Assembly: GCA_026397455.1 (NCBI GenBank)
Contig: JAPLUX010000125.1
Span: forward strand, 1-7,392
DNA length: 7,392 nt
Direction of reading: 5' to 3'
DNA from: Candidatus Aenigmatarchaeota archaeon
GTDB lineage: Archaea; Aenigmatarchaeota; Aenigmatarchaeia; CG10238-14
The position numbers and the translations under genes were made by a program. How positions within the stretch are numbered: the stretch's first letter is position 1; each line of letters opens with the position of its first letter. A model generated the notes under the pieces. That model searched no databases, was not told where the DNA came from, and saw only the letters and a list, made by a program, of their open reading frames with translations. This document shows positions 1 to 6,420 of the stretch, piece by piece.

Positions 1-2
1 GT

Positions 3-167
3 CACGGTTATCAATTGGCATTAACTCTCACCCTGCCGTTATCAACAGTATATGGTCATCTCAGCGATTTACATAAATTAGGACTTATAGAAAAGAAGAC
101 TCACGATAGACAAATAATATACGATTTAACCGAGAAAGGAAAAACTTTCATCAAAGTAATTCAGTGA
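3..167 (+). CDS. Winged-helix transcriptional regulator, C-terminal fragment
   Basis: The window opens inside a reading frame that ends at TGA 165-167, giving 54 visible residues. They read as the end of a winged-helix DNA-binding domain. A recognition-helix segment (LPLSTVYGHLSDLHKLGLIE) is followed by a beta-wing (KKTHDRQIIYDLTEKG) and a short C-terminal helix. The pattern STVYGHL..L..LGLIEK....R...Y.LTEKG is typical of PadR/MarR/ArsR-like archaeal and bacterial regulators, which bind operator DNA as dimers. The N-terminus lies outside the window, so any effector domain and the exact family cannot be judged. A T-rich tract follows the stop, so it is probably transcribed separately from the genes after it. 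Its target is unknown; nothing visible ties it to the defence operon. Confidence 0.8.
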   Translation, partial: HGYQLALTLTLPLSTVYGHLSDLHKLGLIEKKTHDRQIIYDLTEKGKTFIKVIQ

Positions 168-178
168 AAAAATACAAT

Positions 179-203
179 CTTTTTCGATGTTTTTCTCTTC
201 TTC
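179..203 (+). terminator. T-rich transcript end after the winged-helix gene
   Basis: A polypyrimidine stretch starts 11 bases after the stop of the regulator and contains two T5 runs and further TTC repeats. Archaeal RNA polymerase terminates on oligo-T tracts without needing a hairpin, so this is a plausible terminator. It also argues that the open frame running through 164-259 is untranslated sequence. Confidence 0.4.
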
Positions 204-225
204 GCAACCTCTCATTTGATAGCCC

Positions 226-236
226 TTTATTTATTA
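226..236 (+). promoter_or_regulatory. Possible TATA box for the small gene at 260
   Basis: TTTATTTATTA lies with its centre about 29 bases before the GTG at 260. That is the spacing expected if transcription starts at or just before this GTG, as in leaderless archaeal mRNAs. There is no Shine-Dalgarno-like sequence ahead of the GTG. The sequence is AT-rich, so a chance match is possible. Confidence 0.3.
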
Positions 237-259
237 CTAAAACCCAGATAAAGACTGTT

Positions 260-523
260 GTGAGTAGTAATCCTTATGACCGCATCACAATTAATCAGGT
301 TGCGGAGGACTTCGATGGAACACAAGAGCCTAGAGCGATTAATCGGAAGCACGTGAAAATCGTCACGAAAGAGCCAGGCGACGAGCAGACCCGAATAGTG
401 ACTGGGAGGAGGGTGACCGATGTCGACCTCGACAGAGGCTTCCTCATGGTGGAGACACGTGATGGTGAGGCTTGTTTGAGCATCCAGGCGGTTGTAGCGA
501 TAAAACCACGAGATAGAAATTGA
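260..523 (+). CDS. Hypothetical small protein (87 aa), GC-richer than neighbours
   Basis: I do not recognise this family. From GTG 260 the product is 87 residues, hydrophilic, with no membrane segment or signal peptide. The C-terminal half (about residues 35-83) alternates charged and hydrophobic residues: VKIVTKEPGDEQTRIVTG, then DLDRGFLMVETRDGEACLSIQAVVAI. This suggests a small all-beta fold such as a barrel, but that is only a pattern impression. The frame stays open upstream to GTG 164, which would give 119 aa and overlap the preceding stop. I prefer GTG 260 because 164-259 is T-rich and non-coding in character, and a TATA-like box fits the later start. From about 300 on the base composition is clearly GC-richer than the genes on both sides, with GTC/GAC/GAG codons. 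The small AT-rich minus-strand ORF that follows is convergent. It could also be a remnant of a larger gene. Confidence 0.5.
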   Translation: MSSNPYDRITINQVAEDFDGTQEPRAINRKHVKIVTKEPGDEQTRIVTGRRVTDVDLDRGFLMVETRDGEACLSIQAVVAIKPRDRN

Positions 524-562
524 TGCAACATGGTTAATTATGTAAGAGTATTTTGTGTATCA

Positions 563-685
563 TTATGATATTAATTTTAGTTGCTTCATCAAGTCCTCAA
601 TTTTCTGACTTCGGATTTTGCATTCAAAGACCAGGTCGACCATCTCTTTCACTATGTCTTCAACTAATTTCTTATTATATTCCAT
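563..685 (-). CDS. Possible small protein (40 aa), helical and charged
   Basis: On the minus strand an ATG at 685 opens a 40-residue frame ending at TAA (563-565). It begins MEYNKKLVEDIVKEMVDLVF, and the rest is rich in K, E, I and L. The heptad-like spacing of hydrophobic residues suggests one long amphipathic helix or a short coiled coil, which is more protein-like than random sequence. The frame is open further upstream to a stop near 746-748 but without a better start. A TTATAA at 721-726 lies about 38 bases upstream and could serve as TATA box. No Shine-Dalgarno is seen. It lies directly in front of the defence operon and diverges from it, so it might be a small regulator, an antitoxin-like peptide or the remnant of a longer gene. 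I recognise no family. Confidence 0.3.
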   Translation of the reverse strand: MEYNKKLVEDIVKEMVDLVFECKIRSQKIEDLMKQLKLIS

Positions 686-718
686 AATTACAACTTCAGA
701 GATGGGAAGTGAGACAAA

Positions 719-727
719 GATTATAAC
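719..727 (+). promoter_or_regulatory. Probable TATA box of the nuclease-Res-Mod operon
   Basis: The TTATAA core (721-726) is preceded by purine-rich GACAAAGA, which resembles an archaeal BRE. Its centre is 26-27 bases before the ATG at 750. That places the expected transcription start on the ATG itself, giving a leaderless mRNA. This agrees with the absence of a Shine-Dalgarno before 750. The core is self-complementary, so it could also direct transcription leftward toward the small minus-strand ORF. Confidence 0.45.
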
Positions 728-749
728 GAGATAGCCGATAGCAAATCAT

Positions 750-1760
750 ATGAAATCAGCGATTTACATGGATGGTAACAGATTCTTTGAAACCGAATTT
801 AAGATGGAAGAAGAATTCGAAAATATAGTCAAAGAGCACTATAAGACATTGTTTGGTCCAGAAACCATATACTTTGATTTAAAAAATAAAATTGATACGA
901 GAACTTTAGGTTCTTCAATTCCTGATGGTTTTTTGTTTGATTTTAACGATAAAGAAAATCCAGAATTTTATCTGGTCGAAGTTGAATTAGAAAAGCACGA
1001 TTTTTATACTCATATCTTTCCTCAAATCACTAAATTCTTTGCGTTCTTCAAGAACTCTACAAGTAGAAACAATCTTATTGATAAGTTATTTCATTTCATC
1101 AAATCCAATCCTCAATTAGAAGAAGATTTCAAAGAACATTTAGGTAAGAAAGAAATATACAAAGCACTCAAAGATATTATCGAAAACAGTCAAAATATCT
1201 TGTTAATTTTGGATGAATATAAATTAGAATTACAAGAGGTTCTTGAGACTTATACCGATACTTGGGATAAAATGGTCCGTGTGGAAGTTTTGAAACAGTA
1301 TACTGCAAATAATAAGGAGATATTTACTCTCAATCCTGATTTTGAAGATATAGGTTTTATCGAACCGATAGCATCTGAAGAAGTTGCAGAAAAATACTCG
1401 GAGAAATATCATTTGGATGGCGTTGAGCAAAATATTTCGTCACTATACGAAAAAATTAAAACTGCTATGATACAATTAGATTCTGCAATACAGATTAATC
1501 CTCAGAAGTATTATATTTCTATTAGAAAACATCGCAACTTTGCATTTATTGGAATACGGAAGAAAAAAATGAATATTGTGGTTATGCTTCCTTATGAAAA
1601 TGGAATTAGTTTGATTAAAGAACATACGGTGAAGCAACTCGCTGAAAGCGTTCAGAAGTTCTATAATGGACCATGCTTCCAAGTCATATTACAGGACGAT
1701 GCGAATTTAATAGAAGTTCTAAGGGCACTTGAGGAAGCATATAAACAGCAAAAAACATGA
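750..1760 (+). CDS. PD-(D/E)XK-like nuclease with C-terminal DUF5655-like domain
   Basis: This is a 336-residue soluble protein. Residues about 20-110 look like a PD-(D/E)XK nuclease core: helix EEEFENIVKEHYKTLFG, then IPDG with Asp59, then strand FYLVEVELEKHD with Glu77-x-Glu79, then helix HIFPQITKFFAFF with Gln92. The usual ExK lysine is replaced by Glu79, a variation seen in divergent members; activity cannot be assumed. Residues about 110-225 are a charged helical linker. Residues about 228-330 resemble DUF5655 (LYEKIKTAMIQLD, then YYISIRKHRNFAFIGIRKKK and an IVVMLP strand), a domain often fused to or found beside such nucleases. ATG 750 is chosen because a TATA box sits at leaderless distance; Met7 (768) is an alternative. 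It is first in the operon, 72 bases before the Res-like gene, so it probably acts in the same restriction or defence system as an accessory nuclease. That role is inferred from context only. Confidence 0.75.
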   Translation: MKSAIYMDGNRFFETEFKMEEEFENIVKEHYKTLFGPETIYFDLKNKIDTRTLGSSIPDGFLFDFNDKENPEFYLVEVELEKHDFYTHIFPQITKFFAFFKNSTSRNNLIDKLFHFIKSNPQLEEDFKEHLGKKEIYKALKDIIENSQNILLILDEYKLELQEVLETYTDTWDKMVRVEVLKQYTANNKEIFTLNPDFEDIGFIEPIASEEVAEKYSEKYHLDGVEQNISSLYEKIKTAMIQLDSAIQINPQKYYISIRKHRNFAFIGIRKKKMNIVVMLPYENGISLIKEHTVKQLAESVQKFYNGPCFQVILQDDANLIEVLRALEEAYKQQKT

Positions 1761-1822
1761 CTTTGAAAAAAATGCAATAAATGACGGGCGAGATGTCTAT
1801 CAATACATCATAAAATAAATAT

Positions 1823-1828
1823 AGGGAG
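1823..1828 (+). promoter_or_regulatory. Shine-Dalgarno site for the Res-like gene
   Basis: AGGGAG ends 4 bases before the ATG at 1833. It supports this start and shows that this operon-internal gene uses ribosome-binding-site initiation, in contrast to the apparently leaderless first gene. Confidence 0.6.
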
Positions 1829-1832
1829 CAAA

Positions 1833-4259
1833 ATGGAAATATTTATCTCGAATGAATTAAGAAAAAAAGTTGAAGAATGGCGAAATAATAATTACGAATG
1901 CAACTATCCTGCCATATCTGAAATTCTTGAATTTAGTTTTATTGAATCTAAAATGGGACAGACACAGCGATATCTACGAAAGGCACAATTCGAGTCGTTG
2001 GAAATATATTGGTATTTACGGCTTGTAGAAGGCACTCCCCATATTTTCGATTTATATAAACGATTCTTTCAAGGCGAATCGCTTCTCAACAGTTTGAACA
2101 TTCATCTGAGTGAGGATGACTGGAGAAATATAGCACTCTCAGGTAAAGGCTTAGATTCAATCTTTGAACGAATAAAAGTAAAAAACGCTCTTGTGTTTGC
2201 CCCTGGGAAAACGATATTGGGTGCATTGAAGGAGATATCAGATATCCCCTACGAGAAGATACTACCATCGAGATTCTATAAGCAATTTATCAGTTCGGTA
2301 AAAATCACTTATACACAGGATAAACAGAAAGATATCCCTGTCATTCGTAGCAGTAGTTTCAATATAATTGTTACAAACACCGAGAAGATTAGAATTCAAA
2401 AACCAACAGGTAAAACCATCCAATCTAATTTGTTAAATTATAAAGAAATGGAGAAATATGAAAAAAACCAGGAGATAGTAAACCTGCGATTGCAAATAAT
2501 TGCATCTTTGCCAAATCTCGCTATCTTTTCTGATGAGGCACACCATACGTATGGGCAATCCTTGGATTCAGAATTGAAAAAGGTACGAAAAACAGTTAAT
2601 TATCTGGCAGAGCATACAAATGTTGTCGTGGTTGTCAATACGACAGGAACACCATATTATAAAAAACAAATGCTCCATGATGTCGTCTACTGGTATGGCC
2701 TATCTCAAGGGATAAACGACGGCATTCTGAAAGAAGTGAAAGACAGTATTTTTGCTTACGATTTGAAGACTGAGGACTTTGTAACAACAGTTCTCGGAGA
2801 TTTTTTCAAGGACTACAAGGATGTAACCGTTCTCGGTGGAATGAAATCAAAGATTGCGATTTATTTCCCTCAGACCGATGATGTGAAGCAGATAAGACCT
2901 CTTATTGAACAAAGATTGTTAGAGTTGGGCTTAGACCCGTCTGTTGTTTTAGAAGTTAACAACACGTCCGGTGAAGATGTGAAAGATTTATTCAACAATC
3001 GGGTGAACGATGTGCATAATCCGTTTAGGGTTTATCTACTTGTGAATATGGGAACCGAGGGATGGAACTGCCCGTCATTGTTTGCTACTGCATTAGCCCG
3101 TAAATTAAAGAGCAGCAACAATTTCGTTTTACAATCGGCAACGAGATGTCTAAGACAAGTGCCAAACAACATCAAAAAAGCAAGAATATATTTATCAAAT
3201 GAAAACGTCAATGTTCTGGATTCTCAATTGAAGGAAACATACGGTGAAACTCTTCAGATTTTAAATATGACAAAGCAAGAGTTTAGAAAAGCAAAACTCG
3301 TTTTGAGAAAAACAGAGATACCTCCTATATTCATAAAAAGAAAAATGTTACGAGTCATTGTTGACGAGAATAGAAGTTTTAATATTCACATTTCAAAACC
3401 GATGTTGGATAAAAAAGTAGCAAAGAAGACAACATATGATGTTCAGGATTATGCTGGTAAAAAGAAGGTTTTGCAAGCAAGCAAAATGGAGGAAATAATA
3501 CTATCTGAGGATTTTATTGATAGTTTTGAAGTTGCAACGGAACTATCAGCACTTTATAGGATGGAGCCATTTACGATGCATGAACTTTTGAAAACTCATT
3601 ATCCTGATGGGGAAGTTCCATCTACTCACATCGATGCATTGCGAAAGCAGATTGAAAAACAAATTCAGAATTACAAAATAATTGAGGAGGAGGTCGAAGT
3701 CGCTCTCGCATTGGTTAAGATAGATGGATTTGATAAAGAAAAAATAAATGGGAAAACGATTTTTACCACAGAGATTATCTATCACAAGGATAAGGAAGAC
3801 CTACTGGTAAAATATGGTGATTTTAAAGAAAGAAACGAAAAAGATTTCGGATTTCATTATTCTCCTTATAATATGGATTCACATCCTGAAAAAGATTTTT
3901 TTGAACAATTGTTGCATTCATTGAATGAAAATCCTGATGACATCGAAGATATTTATTTCATAGGGGGGATTATCGACAAAAACAAAACGGATTTTCTCTT
4001 CGATTATCTGGATAAAAATGGAAAATATAGAAGTTATACCCCAGATTTTTTAATAAAGAAGAAAAATGGCAAGATTTTAATTGTCGAAATAAAAGCAGAA
4101 CGATTCAGAGAGGAACTGAAAGAGATGGCAATGAAAGAATTGGAATGCTTAAATCCTGACAAGTTCAAATATGAAATTCTCTTAACATCAAAAGGAAGCG
4201 ACATAGGATACGAGAATATTCAAAAAGTAAAAGAATGGATGTACGAGGGTAACGCATGA
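1833..4259 (+). CDS. Type III restriction-like DEAH helicase-nuclease (Res), lacking the Walker A motif
   Basis: This is an 808-residue SF2 helicase with a nuclease tail, resembling the Res subunit of type III restriction-modification systems. Res uses ATP to translocate along unmethylated DNA and cuts it together with Mod. Visible in order: Q-motif-like YLRKAQFESLEIYW (48-60), a motif Ia-like NALVFAPGKT (118-127), DEAH Walker B (234-237), motif III TGTP (271-274), motif V MGTEGWNCP (406-414), motif VI QSATRCLRQ (434-442), and a C-terminal PD-(D/E)XK nuclease with Pro737-Asp738 and Glu752-Ile-Lys754. No GxxxxGK[ST] P-loop precedes DEAH. FAPGKT (122-127) and PTGKT (191-195) lack the leading glycine. 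Homologues as I remember them carry about 60-70 more residues, including the P-loop, between the equivalents of residues 115 and 116. An in-frame deletion is therefore likely, and ATPase and restriction activity are doubtful. The stop overlaps the methyltransferase start by 4 bases (ATGA), indicating coupled translation. Confidence 0.88.
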   Translation: MEIFISNELRKKVEEWRNNNYECNYPAISEILEFSFIESKMGQTQRYLRKAQFESLEIYWYLRLVEGTPHIFDLYKRFFQGESLLNSLNIHLSEDDWRNIALSGKGLDSIFERIKVKNALVFAPGKTILGALKEISDIPYEKILPSRFYKQFISSVKITYTQDKQKDIPVIRSSSFNIIVTNTEKIRIQKPTGKTIQSNLLNYKEMEKYEKNQEIVNLRLQIIASLPNLAIFSDEAHHTYGQSLDSELKKVRKTVNYLAEHTNVVVVVNTTGTPYYKKQMLHDVVYWYGLSQGINDGILKEVKDSIFAYDLKTEDFVTTVLGDFFKDYKDVTVLGGMKSKIAIYFPQTDDVKQIRPLIEQRLLELGLDPSVVLEVNNTSGEDVKDLFNNRVNDVHNPFRVYLLVNMGTEGWNCPSLFATALARKLKSSNNFVLQSATRCLRQVPNNIKKARIYLSNENVNVLDSQLKETYGETLQILNMTKQEFRKAKLVLRKTEIPPIFIKRKMLRVIVDENRSFNIHISKPMLDKKVAKKTTYDVQDYAGKKKVLQASKMEEIILSEDFIDSFEVATELSALYRMEPFTMHELLKTHYPDGEVPSTHIDALRKQIEKQIQNYKIIEEEVEVALALVKIDGFDKEKINGKTIFTTEIIYHKDKEDLLVKYGDFKERNEKDFGFHYSPYNMDSHPEKDFFEQLLHSLNENPDDIEDIYFIGGIIDKNKTDFLFDYLDKNGKYRSYTPDFLIKKKNGKILIVEIKAERFREELKEMAMKELECLNPDKFKYEILLTSKGSDIGYENIQKVKEWMYEGNA
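4245..4250 (+). promoter_or_regulatory. Shine-Dalgarno site for the methyltransferase
   Basis: GAGGGT lies inside the last codons of the Res-like gene and ends 5 bases before the ATG at 4256. It fixes the methyltransferase start and fits translational coupling through the ATGA overlap. Confidence 0.6.
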
Positions 4260-6178
4260 CTGAAGAAAAAATCAAGATATCGGAGGCAAAAGGAAGACCA
4301 ATGCTCAGATGGGTCGGTAAAAAACCATTGGATTATATTAAAAGTTTTCCCGCACAGTTGATTGAGATTTTTGATGCTACAGGAAAAACAAAAAACATAG
4401 AAAAACCTGCATTCGAGAATTTAAAAGATAACTGGCAAAACCTTCTTTTTCATGGGGACAACAAGGAAGCAATGGGGTATTTGCTTGCTAATGGGTTCAG
4501 AGAGAAAATTGATTTGATTTATATCGACCCGCCATTTGATAGCGGTGCAAATTATATCAGAAAAGTTGTTTTAAGAGGGAGCAAAGACAAAAATAAAATA
4601 TCCGGTGAAGAATATTCTTTAGGAGAACAGATACAATATTATGACATCTGGAGTAACGATAATTATTTACAGTTCATGTATGAACGTCTTCTTTTATTAA
4701 AAGAATTGTTATCAGAAACCGGACATATTTTTTTACAAGCAGATGATAAAAGAGGGCATTATCTAAAAATACTTCTTGACGAAGTTTTTGGTGCAGAGAA
4801 TTATGTAAACGATGTGATATGGAAAAAAGGCAGGGAAGGTGGCGGTGGCACAGATGTAAATCCTCCCCTTCCAACTGAGTACCAGAATATCTACATTTAT
4901 GCTAAGTCAAAATCTCAAAGAAAATGGAATCCACCAAGAGGACCTTATAAAGAATCAACTCTTAGCAATATAGAAAAAGATGAGAAGGGTTGGTATTACA
5001 CAAGAGGAAGGATGGGGAGACAGCCAAGAGAATGGGAAATAAAGGAAGGTGTGGCAAAGAAAACATATGTAAGTAATGACCCTAAAGAAAGCAGAGAAGA
5101 AGTAATTAAAAGATTGACTTCATCCGATGCCAAATGCGTTCTTTTAGGTGATGTATGGGACAATGAATTGATAAAAAATTCTTCAGAAACAGATTATCCT
5201 ACTGAAAAACCAAAGGACTTGCTAAAATTAATAATAGCGGCGGCAACAGATAAAGAAGATATAATTCTCGATTGTTTCATCGGTTCTGGTACAACAGCAG
5301 CAGTTGCTCAAGAATTAGAAAGGAGATGGATTGGATGCGATGTCAATACAGGTGCTATTCAGACGACATGCAAACGTTTACAGGAAACAATTCTTGAACA
5401 ATATAAAAAAGACAAAGATGACATAAAACAGAAAAAATTATATGGAGAAGCGAAGTCGAATAAGAAAAATTATTCATTTGCCCATTACAAAATTAATGAT
5501 TATGATTTGCAGTTATTAAGGACCGAAGCAATGGAACTTGCAATCCAGCATATCGGTATTCAACGGATAAAAACAGACCGTTTTTTTGAAGGAACATATG
5601 GAAAAAATCTGGTGAAAATAATAGATTTCAACCATCCATTAACATTGTTTGATTTACAACTGATACAAGATGAATTGAAGAAAAGACCGGAAGAAAACAG
5701 AAATGTCACCATTGTCTGTCTTGGAAAAGAACTGGTGGTTGACTATTGGGTTGAAGAATACAACAAAAAACATCCCGTCAATAAATTGAATGTAATTGAA
5801 TTAAGAACAGATAAAAAATACGGCAAATTCTTCATCTATAAACCAGTACGGGCAAAAATAGAAGTCAAACGAAAAGAGAACAAAGTGATAATCAAATTGA
5901 AAGATTTCATTTCACCATCGATTATTGAAAGGCTCAACAATAGCGAACAGTTAATCAAAGTCAAAATACCGGATTTCAGAAGCATGATAGATGTCGTTCT
6001 CGTAGATACTGATTACAACGGCAAAATATTCAACATTGTTTATTCAGACATCCCTGAGAAAAAAACTGATTTTATAAAAGGAAGTTATGAACTGGACATA
6101 CCAAAAAAAGAAACGACAATAGCAATAAAAATTATCGATATGCTTGGGGAAGAAGTGCTTATTACAGAAAAAATCTAA
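4256..6178 (+). CDS. Site-specific DNA methyltransferase, beta class, type III Mod-like
   Basis: This 640-residue protein transfers methyl groups from S-adenosylmethionine to DNA, most likely to N6 of adenine, protecting host sites from the partner Res. The N-terminal leader (about 14-60, LRWVGKKPLDYIKSFPAQLI) is typical of methyltransferases paired with this Res type. FHGDNKEAM (65-73) precedes catalytic motif IV, DPPF at 91-94 within IDLIYIDPPFDSGANY. The AdoMet-binding motif I, LDCFIGSGTT (338-347), comes after it, preceded by YPTEKP (314-319). Motif IV before motif I defines the beta order. Between them, about 185-310 should hold the target-recognition region, with GREGGGGTD and tyrosine/tryptophan-rich segments. 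Residues about 405-640 form a charged, beta-rich C-terminal region of unknown role, possibly for contact with Res. All catalytic motifs look intact, so modification may continue even if restriction is lost. The target sequence cannot be predicted. Confidence 0.9.
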   Translation: MTEEKIKISEAKGRPMLRWVGKKPLDYIKSFPAQLIEIFDATGKTKNIEKPAFENLKDNWQNLLFHGDNKEAMGYLLANGFREKIDLIYIDPPFDSGANYIRKVVLRGSKDKNKISGEEYSLGEQIQYYDIWSNDNYLQFMYERLLLLKELLSETGHIFLQADDKRGHYLKILLDEVFGAENYVNDVIWKKGREGGGGTDVNPPLPTEYQNIYIYAKSKSQRKWNPPRGPYKESTLSNIEKDEKGWYYTRGRMGRQPREWEIKEGVAKKTYVSNDPKESREEVIKRLTSSDAKCVLLGDVWDNELIKNSSETDYPTEKPKDLLKLIIAAATDKEDIILDCFIGSGTTAAVAQELERRWIGCDVNTGAIQTTCKRLQETILEQYKKDKDDIKQKKLYGEAKSNKKNYSFAHYKINDYDLQLLRTEAMELAIQHIGIQRIKTDRFFEGTYGKNLVKIIDFNHPLTLFDLQLIQDELKKRPEENRNVTIVCLGKELVVDYWVEEYNKKHPVNKLNVIELRTDKKYGKFFIYKPVRAKIEVKRKENKVIIKLKDFISPSIIERLNNSEQLIKVKIPDFRSMIDVVLVDTDYNGKIFNIVYSDIPEKKTDFIKGSYELDIPKKETTIAIKIIDMLGEEVLITEKI

Positions 6179-6274
6179 TTCCAAAAACCCGCTCAACGCA
6201 AATAATTAACCGAAAAATATATGTTGGCACCATAAACTCGCCATGATAGAATAATGATATTATTCACCTCTTAT

Positions 6275-6298
6275 AAATAAACGTTCGTTTGTTTATTT
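6275..6298. repeat. Inverted repeat, possible hairpin terminator or operator
   Basis: AAATAAAC (6275-6282) is matched by GTTTATTT (6291-6298) across an 8-base spacer. A second nested pair, AAACG (6279-6283) with CGTTT (6286-6290), competes with it. The stem is AT-rich and runs into TTTT at 6296-6299. It sits about 100 bases after the methyltransferase stop. It could be a weak terminator, but the nested symmetry also suits a dimeric repressor site. Confidence 0.35.
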
Positions 6299-6332
6299 TG
6301 AATTCCTCTCCTTAAACAAAATAGCATTATGT

Positions 6333-6345
6333 AAGGGGTCCCCTT
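6333..6345. repeat. GC-rich palindrome followed by T-run
   Basis: AAGGGG (6333-6338) and CCCCTT (6340-6345) are perfect reverse complements around a single T, and the following bases extend the T-run to 6348. It is the only GC-rich block in the gap and lies about 40-50 bases upstream of the TATA box at 6384. As RNA the stem would have only four pairs around a five-base loop, so a DNA-binding site is as likely as a terminator. Confidence 0.35.
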
Positions 6346-6383
6346 TTTACTGGCAAATTCATGTTCAAAACCTGTTGATGAGG

Positions 6384-6390
6384 TTATATA
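6384..6390 (+). promoter_or_regulatory. TATA box for the membrane-protein pair
   Basis: TTATATA is centred about 34 bases before the ATG at 6421, predicting a transcription start near 6412-6416 and a leader of only a few bases. No Shine-Dalgarno precedes 6421, as expected for a leaderless or nearly leaderless archaeal message. Confidence 0.45.
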
Positions 6391-6420
6391 CCTAACTTTA
6401 TGACGAAACCAACATAAGAG

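Larger units (their letters stand above)
524..749. other. Intergenic gap ahead of the defence operon
   Basis: This stretch separates the GC-rich small gene from the operon. It returns to AT-rich composition. It holds the minus-strand 40-residue ORF (563-685) and a TATA-like element at about 721-726. I see no plus-strand gene, tRNA or long repeat in it. Confidence 0.6.
6179..6420. other. Intergenic region with inverted repeats
   Basis: This AT-rich gap between the defence operon and the membrane-protein pair shows no convincing gene on either strand; only frames of about 12-24 codons are open on the minus strand. It holds three short inverted repeats (6250-6264, 6275-6298, 6333-6345) and a TATA box at 6384-6390, so it is likely to combine the operon's end with the next promoter and perhaps an operator. 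Confidence 0.6.

Noticed and set aside
164..259. N-terminal extension of the small gene to GTG 164
   Set aside because: The extension overlaps the previous stop, is T-rich and terminator-like, and has no ribosome-binding site. GTG 260 fits a TATA-like box.
295..531. Minus-strand open frame of 78 codons opposite the small gene
   Set aside because: It is a mirror of the GC-rich plus-strand coding stretch, and its product has no domain-like pattern.
1780..1812. Ten-codon ORF between the nuclease and Res genes
   Set aside because: Too short, without Shine-Dalgarno or promoter signals; the gap is more simply untranslated operon spacer.
2196..2214. APGKT (residues 123-127) as a Walker A motif
   Set aside because: It lacks the glycine five positions before GK, directly follows a hydrophobic strand (ALVF), and fits the motif Ia strand of this helicase type better than a P-loop.
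2400..2417. KPTGKT (residues 190-195) as a Walker A motif
   Set aside because: No leading glycine at the required position, and it lies after the motif Ia and TNTEK segments, in the wrong place relative to the SF2 motif order.
6180..6275. Minus-strand GTG frame of about 24 codons after an AGAGG-like site
   Set aside because: Very short, no recognisable peptide and no downstream extension; the purine run is explained by chance in this AT-rich gap.
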